From NCBI RefSeq assembly GCF_000143415.4, contig NW_003314269.1:1948118-2012117 (forward strand): a DNA stretch of 64,000 nucleotides, written 5' to 3'. The stretch comes from Selaginella moellendorffii (lineage: Eukaryota > Streptophyta > Lycopodiopsida > Selaginellales > Selaginellaceae). The translations under genes and the position numbers were made by a program. Below, in pieces: positions 9,817 to 20,500 of the stretch. The number at the start of each line of letters is the position of its first letter. Position 1 is the first letter of the stretch. The notes beneath the pieces were generated by a model. That model made no database searches. It saw only the letters and a list, made by a program, of their open reading frames with translations, and was not told where the DNA came from.

Positions 9817-12018
9817 ATGGAAGTTGGCAACGACATTCAAGAGTATGTTTCCAGACTGAAGTTGTGTGGCAAAACTAGAAATTTGACTGAAGGCAGACGC
9901 ATTCACGCATCTCTATCAAAGAGCCCGCATTGTGCAAATAGATTTTTGGCCAATTTAGTGATAGAGATGTACGGGAAGTGTGGTGATGTCGCAGGAGCCA
10001 AAGAAGTTTTTCATGGACTCGGTAGTCCTAATGTCTACTCCTGGAATCTCCTGCTGGCCGCTTATGCCCACAACGGGCATCTGGAAGAATCCAAGAGAAT
10101 CTTTGATTCTATGCCGGAGCAAAACATCGTGTCTAGGAATGCCATGCTTGCGGCGTATGCTAAGGGCGGGGACCTTGATAAAACGAAGGAGTTTTTCGAG
10201 GCACTGGCTCAGAAGGATGAAATCTCAATTACCACCATGCTCCTGGCATATGCCCGTAACGGGCATGCCGATCAAGCAAGGGTTTTGTTTGATCAAATGT
10301 CCAACAAAGACATGGTTTGCTACACGACTCTAATCACCGCATATGCCCAAAGCGGAAAAGTTGACGAGGCAAGATACTTGTTTGATAGAATGCCGGAACG
10401 CGACGTTGTGTGTTGGAACGCCATGATCTCCTCGTACGCCCAACAAGGGCATACAGACCAGGCATATCATCTTTTCAAGAATATGCCTCACCCGGACGTG
10501 ATAACATGGACGGCTGTGATCAGCGGGTGCGCCCAACATGGCCAACTTTCCCACGCAAAGGACTTGTTTAACAAGATGCCCCAGAGGAGCCTCGTCTCCT
10601 GGACGGCTCTGGTCACGGCTATGGCCAAGTACGGATGCACGGAAGATGCCCTTTTGCTATTCCACAAGATGCCCGAGTGGAGTACGGTCTCCTGCAATGC
10701 GGTGATTGCGGGCCTGGGCCACTTTGAGGAGATTTTCGAGAGAATGCCGTACAAGGACATTGTGACGTGGAATGCCATGGCGCAAGCTTATGCCGCGTTA
10801 GGAGATTTTGGCAGTGTAAAGAGAAGCTTTGACACCATGCCCGAGTGGGACATGGCCTCTTGGACAATCATGATACTGGAATATGCTCGCCACGGCCGTC
10901 TAGGAGATGCGAGGCTCTTGTTTGAAAAGATGCCTAACTGGGATTTGGTTTTGTGGAATGCCATGATCAACGCATATGCCACAAGTGGGCATTTAAGTGA
11001 ATGTAGTAACTTGTTCATGCGGATGCCACAGCGTGACGCTTCTACTTGGAACTCTATGGTCTTTGCAAATGCCCATGCCGGGCATATAGATCACGCAAAG
11101 TGGCTTTTCGACCTAATGCCGGAGTGGAATGTAGTGTCATGGACAGTGCTTCTAGCAGCATATGCCCAAGCTGGGCATCTGGCTTACGCCCGTGAGATGC
11201 TGAATCAGCTGCCGTGCCAGCATGCCGTGCCTTGGAATGCCATGATCGGTGCGTATGCCCAGCTTGGGCATGGCATGGAAGCCATTCAAGCGTTTGGCGA
11301 GATGAAGAACAGGGGTGTGTCACCCGACAGCGTTACGTTCGTGAGTGTCATCGCTGCGTGTGTGAGCCTTGTGACCGCCGGAGTTAATTGGGAGCTCGTC
11401 CGCAGCGTTTTGAGCCAGATCGCTTATAGAGAAACCTGTGTCCTGAATGCCATCGTAGATATGTATGGTAAGCTTGGAGCCGTCGAGAGAGCTAGAAGAG
11501 TTTTCGACAGCATACCTCGGCCCACGACGGTTTCCTGGACGGCGATCATCTCGGCTTATGCTCAAAACGGATCACACCACGCTGCCCTGGAGCTTGTTCT
11601 TGCAATGGAAGCTGACGGTGTTAAGCCGGACGATGTTGCCTTTATCACCATTCTCACGGCGTGTAGCCATGCCGGGTTACTAGCTCAAGGCAGGAAGTAC
11701 TTCAGGTCCATGAGCGAGGACCACGGCCTTCTCCCGACGATGGACCACTTTAATTGCATGCTAGATCTCATGGGACGCGTTGGATATCTGCAAGAAGCTG
11801 ATGAGCTCGTCAACAGCATGCCTTACTTGCCTGGATCCATGGCATGGACGTCGCTGTTTAGTGCGTGCATGCTCCAGAGAGATGGTCGTCGTCGAGTTCT
11901 TTTTGCTGCTGAAAAGAGCTTGCGTCTTGACCTTAAAGATGCTGTTCCGTATCTAGCAGTATCAAACACACTATCTGCGTCGGAGAGAGGCCACAGTCTT
12001 AGAACGAAAAGAGGATGA
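9817..12018 (+). CDS. pentatricopeptide repeat (PPR) protein, PLS-type, single exon
   Basis: This intronless protein has 733 residues from the first ATG at 9817; the frame is open slightly further upstream but without an ATG. It begins MEVGNDIQEYVSRLKLCGKT, followed by a long array of 31-residue repeats (GHLEESKRIFDSMPEQNIVS, KVDEARYLFDRMPERDVV and similar). Then come the usual L/S block (RGVSPDSVTFVSVIAACVSL, DMYGKLG), a helper PPR (GVKPDDVAFITILTACSHAG) and a degenerate E region (LPGSMAWTSLFSAC). No DYW domain is present. It is expected to bind RNA in an organelle. Several repeats are nearly identical at the nucleotide level (for example those starting near 11069, 11162 and 11255, exactly 93 bp apart), which points to recent unequal exchange or conversion. 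Its stop is 14 bp from the stop of CAP-H2. Confidence 0.93.
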   Translation: MEVGNDIQEYVSRLKLCGKTRNLTEGRRIHASLSKSPHCANRFLANLVIEMYGKCGDVAGAKEVFHGLGSPNVYSWNLLLAAYAHNGHLEESKRIFDSMPEQNIVSRNAMLAAYAKGGDLDKTKEFFEALAQKDEISITTMLLAYARNGHADQARVLFDQMSNKDMVCYTTLITAYAQSGKVDEARYLFDRMPERDVVCWNAMISSYAQQGHTDQAYHLFKNMPHPDVITWTAVISGCAQHGQLSHAKDLFNKMPQRSLVSWTALVTAMAKYGCTEDALLLFHKMPEWSTVSCNAVIAGLGHFEEIFERMPYKDIVTWNAMAQAYAALGDFGSVKRSFDTMPEWDMASWTIMILEYARHGRLGDARLLFEKMPNWDLVLWNAMINAYATSGHLSECSNLFMRMPQRDASTWNSMVFANAHAGHIDHAKWLFDLMPEWNVVSWTVLLAAYAQAGHLAYAREMLNQLPCQHAVPWNAMIGAYAQLGHGMEAIQAFGEMKNRGVSPDSVTFVSVIAACVSLVTAGVNWELVRSVLSQIAYRETCVLNAIVDMYGKLGAVERARRVFDSIPRPTTVSWTAIISAYAQNGSHHAALELVLAMEADGVKPDDVAFITILTACSHAGLLAQGRKYFRSMSEDHGLLPTMDHFNCMLDLMGRVGYLQEADELVNSMPYLPGSMAWTSLFSACMLQRDGRRRVLFAAEKSLRLDLKDAVPYLAVSNTLSASERGHSLRTKRG
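11069..11271 (+). repeat. 93-bp PPR repeat units each carrying the palindrome ATGCCC-N5-GGGCAT
   Basis: Three successive perfect palindromes start at 11069, 11162 and 11255, one per 93-bp PPR unit. The same perfect form occurs at 10064 and 10250 in this gene, at 3325 and 3511 in the second PPR gene and at 1401 in the first. The codons read [Y/N]-A-x-x-G-H at the helix A/B boundary. Shorter or imperfect versions are common (906-922, 10980s). Confidence 0.85.
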
Positions 12019-12032
12019 AATTTTGCAGAGCG

Positions 12033-14297
12033 TTACCTGTTCGCATTCTTGATCGCCTGGAGTGGCCGGCGCTTGCACCTTCTTTTGCTGACGGGTGTAA
12101 GCTTCGGAGTCGCGTTTTCAACACCTGTAAATGCCTCACCGGGCTGGGACTGGATAGGAGGGCTCAAAACATCCAAACGGGTTGCCTGCCTCTTAACTCT
12201 TGGCGGCGTGTTGGCCTCCTTTGTTCTGGCAGCGTGAGATGGCGCTTGGTAGTGTAACATATCCTCGTGTACTTTCTGAGAGCTCAGAAGTTTCACTTTG
12301 AAGGGAGTCTCCGCCGTGAAGCACCCCGTTGTACCGCTTGGTGCATCCCGTTCAATTAGCACATTTCCATTGTTTACCTGCATTTGGAAGTTAACAAAAC
12401 AGCAGTTTTGTAGATCACCAAATACCAGTTGCAGTAAAGCAGCGAAAGATCTTGCTACGTCGTGGCTGTCTTGCCCCTTCACTATCTGAGTAAAGGAGCT
12501 GACCCCATCAGATTGCTCCGGTGCTTCGTGTAAGCACCTCTCAATGATACGCTCCCCATAAACATGTATATCAAATGCAGGACGTGCATCCTGCGAGAAA
12601 TATCAGCAAAACGTTTGAAGTGTGAAGCGTGGACATACCTGCTTAGCCAATGACGCTTCTACCTTCACCTTCCAGTTCGAAACGCGAGAAGCTAGTTCAG
12701 CTCGGAGCTCAGCTTCTACCAATGTTTGCATCACAGAATCCTATATGATCAGCCAGGTGAGTAGATGTCGAAGAGGTAAAAACATTCTACCCTTGTCGCA
12801 TGGCACAGCTTTTCAAAAGATGTTTCCCCCTCCGGAGCATTCAAAGGTTCTGTTTCTCCGCCAGCTTCTGGAACAGTGTCATCCCATGGTTCGAAGTTGT
12901 CAACGTTGTCAGGTTCATCATCAGATTCCGGAGGTTCTGCAGCTGTTTGAAAGTCCGTCTTCGCCTGGCAACGGGAACTAAAAGTAAAATATAAATGCCA
13001 AAAGCGGCATTACCTTCTCGGCGGTTCGAGAGTTGGTTTTTGTCGTCCTTTTAAGTCGGTCAGCAGCTTCCTTATCCTGTAGCGCCTCCAAGAACTCGCA
13101 AAATGTAGTCCCGTTTCTCGTAGCCATTGGAAACTCCACATCAACCACGGGGGATTTAGTAGGCTTTTTCCTGGACAGAAGACCTGCTAAGAATGAGAAA
13201 ATCTCAGTTAACAAAGGATCAATGAAGATAGCTTTTACCTCTCTTATACGGCTTTACTAGAAGCGTTCCTGGTTCGTGAGGATTGAGCCGTGCCCAGGGA
13301 TCGTCCTCATCATCTTGCTGTTGTTGCTCGTCCGCGTGTGGGATGTTGTTAGCACCTTCAAGGGGTGCATCGAAGTTAATGTTTCTCGCCGAACACGGCT
13401 CAAAGTCGTCTTCTGGACCTTCACAAAAATCATCTCCCCCATAAGATGGCCGAGTTTTTTTGCCAGAGCTGGCTCTACGACCCGGAGTTGATGCTCTGTG
13501 GCTTCTCGATCGTGATGAGCTTGGAGGACGAGGAGTCGCTCTCTCAGCTCTAGGAACATATAAGTAGTTATCAACGGCCTCGGCATCGCAGGGGTCTAGA
13601 AGCAGGAAATCTCTATAAAGAAAGCTCGTTGCAATCTGGAAAGGAAAACCAAAACAATGAGAATCCAGAAGTAGAAAAAACCACTGACCTGGTAAGTTGA
13701 CAATTCACCACCGTTTTTCATCGTCTCGAAAGCATCCCCTTCGACAACGAGAAGACTTGTAGGAGGCCTGTTTAGAGAAGGCGTGATGCCGATACTCTCG
13801 CCATCGTTGAGATCGATGTTTGTTTCCTCTGTAAGAAGTAGTCACGAACCACATAAGAGCATAACGCGAAGTACATACCAGGCACATCATCCAAGTTAAG
13901 AAACTCTTCCTCTTTCTCTTCCTCGACAACCTCGGCCTCCTTGGCACTCCCATTCTCGGGCAAAGCGCACTTCTTTTGGGTGATGAAGCTCAAGGCCTGG
14001 AGAACAAGCGCGTACAGGTACTCGACCTTCTTGCTATACACCTGGGTCGATCCCTGGATGAGCAGCGCCGCTGGAGTTGGAAAAAACTTGGCTCAGGGAT
14101 TTTCCTATCTCACTAGATCGACACATACCTTCTGCGAAATTCAAGCAGCTCTGCCCATCTTGAAACAGCGGTGTGAGATGGAGCTGGGAGAGATACTCCT
14201 CCAGCTCCTGCGCGACATCCACAGACCAGTTCTCTCCCAAATCCCTGCACGGCTGGAGGAGATGCGCGTAGCGGGGCTCGCCCTCGCCCGACGCCAT
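12033..14297 (-). CDS. CAPH2: condensin-2 complex subunit H2 (CAP-H2, kleisin)
   Basis: About eight exons (14297-14129, 14070-13879, 13828-13689, 13635 to about 13248, then smaller ones ending in about 12594-12033). The N-terminus matches the CAP-H2 family closely: RYAHLLQPCRDLGENWSVDV, AALLIQGSTQVYSKKVEYLY, LQALSFITQKK, EEFLNLDDV. The middle contains DDPWARLNPHEPGTLLVKP, also typical, and the C-terminal part (FDIHVYGERIIER, SFTQIVKGQDSHDVARSFAA) resembles the kleisin winged-helix end that binds the SMC head. Condensin II compacts chromosomes inside the nucleus in early mitosis. The C-terminus past about residue 560 is a basic tail I cannot compare. I chose the ATG at 14297; an in-frame ATG 21 bp upstream would add seven residues. 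The gene is divergent from the dynein heavy chain and converges on the PPR gene. Confidence 0.92.
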
Positions 14298-14566
14298 AGC
14301 TAGAGCCCTAGCATTCAAATTTTTGGCGGGTAGACGCTGGATACCGTCCGCGTGGACGGTTCACAAAATTCAGCTGAATGCAGTTACGGGCAACAAGGGT
14401 AAGGATTTGGGGGTTTTTGGCCTTAGGGCGAGCCCATTCCATCTCTCGCGCCATCGTCTAGGGCGAGGGCGGAGCCATCGCGATCCGGTGCTTGGATGAA
14501 GAGGATTCCGATAGTTTGCCACCGGCATTGCGATCGTCATCGCGATCAGGTACTTGTTCTTGGAGA
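14298..14566. promoter_or_regulatory. short divergent promoter shared by CAP-H2 and dynein heavy chain
   Basis: Only 269 bp separate the two start codons. An E2F-like ttttggcggg lies at 14321-14330, 24 bp before the CAP-H2 ATG, which fits a cell-cycle gene. No clear TATA box is seen. That both genes are driven from here is inferred from layout. Confidence 0.5.
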
Positions 14567-17500
14567 ATGCAGCGGAAGCCAAAGCCTGCGTCTGGGGCGG
14601 GATTCGGCGTGGTTCCTCCCTATCAGCCGAATATCGTCCCTCGCGTGAAGATCTGGTTTCCTCCGGCGTTCACAGCCAAGTACAAGCCAGAGCCAGAGCC
14701 AGCGCCGGCGGAGATCAGCTCATATCCGTCGAAAAAGAGAGATTTTGATACCTTCGCTCAGGATGCCGAGGTGTGTAGTTTCCAGGGGGAGGATATTGGA
14801 GGCTATCCTCCCAGGGCGGAGGAGATTTTGCTGTTCCAGGACTTGAAGCGTAGGCGCGGCGTGCGTTTCACCTTGAAGGATATTGAGGAGGACGAGAATG
14901 CCAAAGTTTTGGCCGAGAAGGAGATGAGGAACTTTGAGGGGTTCTCTCGGCCCCGACCACCTGAAGTTGGGAAAGGCCCTCCAGCTATTTCGCTGTCGAT
15001 CGACTTGTTCGACAATCCCGAGATCGATCTCAAGCATCCCTCCACGGACATTCAAGAGGTAAAACTTTTCTTATAACTGGTTGCTTTCTTAGTTTTGTGT
15101 GTTAACTTCTAACGCACAGGCCCAAGAACGTGGTGAGAAAGGAGCCAAGGCAAGAGCAAGGTTTTATGCCTCTACGGGCCTTTGTGAATGGGTACCTTGT
15201 TACGTGCTCGAGTATGACAGAAAGAACGACACTTACTTGGTTGAGTTTACGTTTAACGAGAAGAGAAAGGTCATAAAGAGGTAGTAGCTGCTCATGCTTA
15301 TGGATCATACTGATAATCGGGGTCTATGCAGGCTAAGTTTCATATTGGACAGGGAAAGAGAGCGCGCATTTGTCGCCAGAGTGTTTGCTGCCAAAGACCT
15401 TCGAACAAGGATTGAAACTCAAATGGTAATCTTTTATGTGCTCCTCGTCGTTCTTCTATAATCCTAATCAATAAATTCTAGTTCAGCGCTATTCCGCGTA
15501 TGTTGAGGACCTTCCATTCAGAAATCCTGAAGTGATTGACGATCAGCTTTTGAATCGCGTTTTAAACATGTCTGGAGTGGAGCTTTCTAGAAAGTTTACC
15601 GCCACTGTTGCTGACTATTTCGAGGACATGAAACGTGACTATCGTCTCAGTGTAAACAGCTCGATTCTCAACCATTATCAGCTTCTCAACGAAGAGGAGC
15701 GACCTCGATTTGCCGCTCTTCAAATATTTTCCAAACTAAAGCAGGAGACATTGTGTCCAAGGTAGTTCTCGTTTTTGTTCTCTCATGTTTGTTTAAGTCG
15801 GGATGCTGCAGACAGGGTTGTGTTCCTTTGGTATTTGATACACCGTTTTTCTTCGTACGGGAAAGCATATCTAGAACACTCTGTGTTGCTGAAGAGGCTT
15901 TTCTGCTTGGTTTGCAGCTGTATTACAAGGAGATGGACATCTCAGAGGTTTCGCTAGTCGATCCACAACTTTACAGGGATCAGAGACCATGGTTACTAGA
16001 AAATTTTCGTGAAACCCAAGAAGAGTATATCAGGGAAACTGTCGAGTACTTCAGAAACGAGTACGTACGACATTCTATCAAGTTTAAAAGACTAATTTTG
16101 TTGTGCAGGTGGGTGCCGAAAGTCGTTGGCATTATTGACGAGTTGGTGTCCCCAACCGCTCAATATCCACAACGATCGATGGAAAGGCTTATGAACTACA
16201 TGATGCGGCTGTCGCTGACAATGAGGGAACAATTGGAGATGGTGATTTTGCTATCTACGTCTGGTTACCGTAAACTGTGGGAGCAGTATTTGCCGTCAGA
16301 AGAAAAGGTGTCTGAGCATCAGGGGATACACAGGCAGCCGTTGTTCACCATCCAGCTGACGGTGGCTGATAATGAGTTTGTTTTTGTGCCTTCTCTAGAA
16401 ACAGTCGAAAGCACGGTACTGGGCATCTATGACCACGCTATTCAGTCCATCAAAGGGATAGAAGATTTGCAGTCAAGGTTAACTACTGTCACAAATCTTC
16501 TCGTTTCCAATGAGATATATACACTACCACCGGACGAGATACGGCTTGTCGCATCCCGGAAAAAGATAAAGGTTCCTCGTTCTTATCATTCTCTTGCTCA
16601 CGTAATACTTACACCCTGTGATCTGCAGGAAATTCTAGAGTACAACTTTCAACCAGCACGCAAGCTGCAGGAAGATTATCAAGAATACAACGACCTTGCG
16701 CATTTGAATATTGACACTTTTGCAGAGGTGTATATTGTGGCTAAGCATTCTCTCGAGGACTACGAGCAGACAATCACGAATTATTTGGAGGTATGTTTGA
16801 TGATAGTTTAGGCGTTGCAGCTGATCGATTTGCTCACAGGTTGCAGAGGCTGCATTTTGGAGATCGGAGAGGGAAGTTGTAGTGCCAATGTTTCACATCG
16901 ATTGCACAACCATACGTGATTTCCTCTACAAGAAAGCTACTGCTATAGCGAACAAAATCAGCTGTCAAATTCTTGAAACCACAATTGCCAAAAACACCGT
17001 TCTTTGTCAGAAGTATAATGACATCGATCANNNNNNNNNNNNNNNNNNNNNNNNNNNNNNNNNNNNNNNNNNNNNNNNNNNNNNNNNNNNNNNNNNNNNN
17101 NNNNNNNNNNNNNNNNNNNNNNNNNNNNNNTTGGGATGTAAGTAATTTGTTTTAGACTGCTGCTTCCTGCTCCTAAAACATGTAACAACAGTGACATTCC
17201 GAATCCAGAGGAGCTTGATGGCATCAGAAAGTACGTTATTTCAAGTAAAAAAGAGGTCATACAACTGGAAGAAGAAGTTGCCAAGTCCGCTCAGGTTTGT
17301 GTTCTTTTTTAGCAAATTTGTTATACAAACGTTAAGTTTCAGGTTTGGGCAATGTTCGACCGGAAACAATTCACAGTTTCCGAAGAAAACATGGACCACT
17401 TTTGGACAACACAGGCTTGGCCTCAGAGAATCGGGCTTGCGATTGAGGACTGCGATGGCAAAATAACACAGTCGAAGGTTAACGTGTATTCGACAATTTA

Positions 17501-20500
17501 AACATGACAAATGTGCTCCTTTATTACAGATGAAATTCACCGCGCAACTAGCAATGGATCAGCTGAAACTGAAGGCGGATCTTAAGAAACTGGGAGAGGA
17601 AGTGCAGGGGTTTACGAAGTACGGCGATATCGATTCGTTTGAGGAACGGATACTTGTCGTTCAAGAGATTGAGGACAAGATTAAAAAGTACGGAGAACTT
17701 TCTGAGCTGTACAATAGTCGGGAACAGGTATTCGGCCTAACGGTTACCGAATACCCGCAAATCGAGCAGCTCGAAAAGCAATTTGAAATGTGCGGCGTTG
17801 TCTGGCACACTGCCGCGGACTTCCTTCGAGTTTTGCCACAGTGGATGGATGGTCCATTTGGTTCTATCAACTCCGAAGAGATGCAGCAAAATGTCGATAA
17901 GTGGTTCCGTGCTTGCGCGAAAAGCGTGAAGCAAGTCACAGGGGATGTGAAAATTGTTGCAGAGCAGTTGAAGAAAAAGATTGAAAGCTTTATGGTAAGA
18001 GTCTGTGGCTTGAGACAGATACTTGTACTGACTGTCATGTTTTATAGGTGAACATTCCCATGGTCACTGCCCTTCGAAATCCTGGCATGCGAGATCGTCA
18101 TTGGAAAAAGCTAAGCGACCAACTCGGATTTGAAGTAAAGCCCGGGCCAACTTTCACGGTCTCTGTCGCATTGGAATTGGGACTTCCCAAGTACATGGCA
18201 GTGATAGAGGATGTAAGTATCTTCTTCATGCGATACCAGCACTCTCATAACAAGGAATTGTCTCACAGATAAGTGAGTTCGCAAGCAAGGAGTACTCGGT
18301 TGAAGTTACCATCGACAAAATGCAAAATGATTGGGTTGGAATGAAGTTTGATTACGTTATGTGGCATAACACGGGCACCTGCATTTTGCGTGGACTGGAC
18401 GATCTTCAAATGCAACTGGAAGATCATATTGCGAAAACGCAATCCATGCAGGCGTCCCCGTATGTAGGCCCGTTCGAAGATCGTGTCAAACTTTGGCTGG
18501 CCAAACTCAACCTGGTGCAAGAGGTGCGAATTTTAGTTCCTGTTCTCATTGTCTAATCTTCTAAGTTATCGATGTTTTAGTGAAGCTTGCAGACGCTAGA
18601 TGAGTGGCTGGCTTGCCAGCAGCAGTGGCTCTATCTCGAGCCAATCTTCACGTCGGAGGACATCATGCAGCAAATGCCCGTTGAGGGAAGAAGATTTAAG
18701 GCTACCGATGCGTCTTGGAGGAGAATTATGGACAAGCTGATGAAAAATCCTGAGGCTTTGGTTGTTGGAACGGACGAGGAAATCTTGAAGGGCCTCAAGG
18801 AGGGTAACAAGCAGCTGGACATGGTTCAGAAAGGTCTGAATGAGTATTTGGAAACGAAACGGTTAGCCTTCCCCAGGTACGATAGAAAAGCGTATATGGT
18901 TCACTCACTAATTCTTAAAGAATGTAGGTTCTACTTCCTATCAAATGATGAGCTCTTGGAGATATTGGCCGAGACAAAAGACCCTTTAAGAGTCCAACCT
19001 TTCTGTCGCAAAATTTTTGAAGGCATAAGTCGTTTGGAGTTTCAAAAGAACCTTGAAATTACGGCGATGATCAGTGAGGAGGGAGAGAAGGTCGGCTTTG
19101 TTACCAAATTTAATCCGAAAGATGCTGCTGGTGCGGTGGAAAAATGGTTGACACAGGTAGGCTATGGTTTTGTTGGTTTCTCTAAGTGTTTCAAATAACA
19201 GGTGGAAATGGCGATGAGAGAAAGTTTACAAGATGTCACAAGAAGATCATATGAGGCATATCCCGTGTCAGACAGATTAAATTGGGTTCTTGTGTGGCCC
19301 GGACAGGTCGTTTTGTGCATTTCATCCCTCTATTGGACGTCCGAAGTTGCAGAAAGCATTAGGAAAGGAACACTCCAAACTTATGAGCAGAAGTGCACTC
19401 AACAACTCGAAGCTATCGTCAATAAGGTTCTTTTATTTTCAGATAAAGCACGGCTCATATTCTCTTACAGGTTCGTGGTAAGCTAACCAGCTTAGAAAGG
19501 AAAACAATCGGAGCTCTTATTGTCATTGATGTCCACGCTCGGGATGTGGTTAAAAATCTTGCTGACGCCAACCTTTCCGAGGAAACTGATTTTGAATGGA
19601 CAAGTCAACTGAGGTGCATTCTTCTTTGGATAAAATCTAAGTATCAACTGTGTCTTTCTTACAGGTACACGTACGAAGATGGTCTGGTCATTGTCCGTAT
19701 GATTAATGCCTCGCTACCTTATGCGTATGAATATCTAGGAAACAGCAGTCGCTTGGTTATAACCCCGCTAACTGATCGGTGTTACCGAACACTTATGGGA
19801 GCCTTGCATTTGAATCTGGGAGGTGCTCCTGAGGGACCGGCAGGTGCATTTTTTGTTTTGCTGAATTGTCATTGTTGTCTTTAACACTATAAGCAGGTAC
19901 TGGCAAGACGGAAACTACCAAGGATTTGGCAAAAGCCATTGCAATGCAATGCGTTGTGTTCAACTGCTCAGATGGTCTCGATTACTTAGCCATGGGAAAG
20001 TTTTTTAAGGGTTTAGCTAGCTCCGGTGCTTGGGCTTGCTTTGATGAGTTCAATCGAATTGACCTGGAGGTAACTTTCGTGGCATACTTACACTTACAGT
20101 GAATTTGGTGTCGTTCAGGTGCTCAGCGTGATAGCTCAACAGATTATGACAATTCAAAGAGCAAAAGCAGCCGGTCTAAAGCAGTTTGAATTTGAAGGTG
20201 TGAAGCTTACGCTGAAAACAACATGCGCTGTGTTTATCACCATGAATCCGGGTTACGCTGGGCGTTCTGAGCTCCCTGACAATTTAAAAGCACTTTTTCG
20301 TACTGTGGCTATGATGGTTCCCGATTATGCGTTGATCTCGGAGATAACACTGTACTCCTTTGGATATCTACAAGCTCGTGAGCTTGCTAGAAAGCTAGTT
20401 GCTACATATCGGCTATGTAGGTACAGACAAATACTTTCTTGCACAAACTTTTCTTTGAAACTAAATTAACGTTGTGTGCAGTGAGCAGCTCTCTAGCCAA

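Noticed and set aside
14492-14566. Upstream extension of the dynein frame starting with TTG
   Set aside because: It lacks an ATG. The first ATG in frame is 14567, so that start is used.
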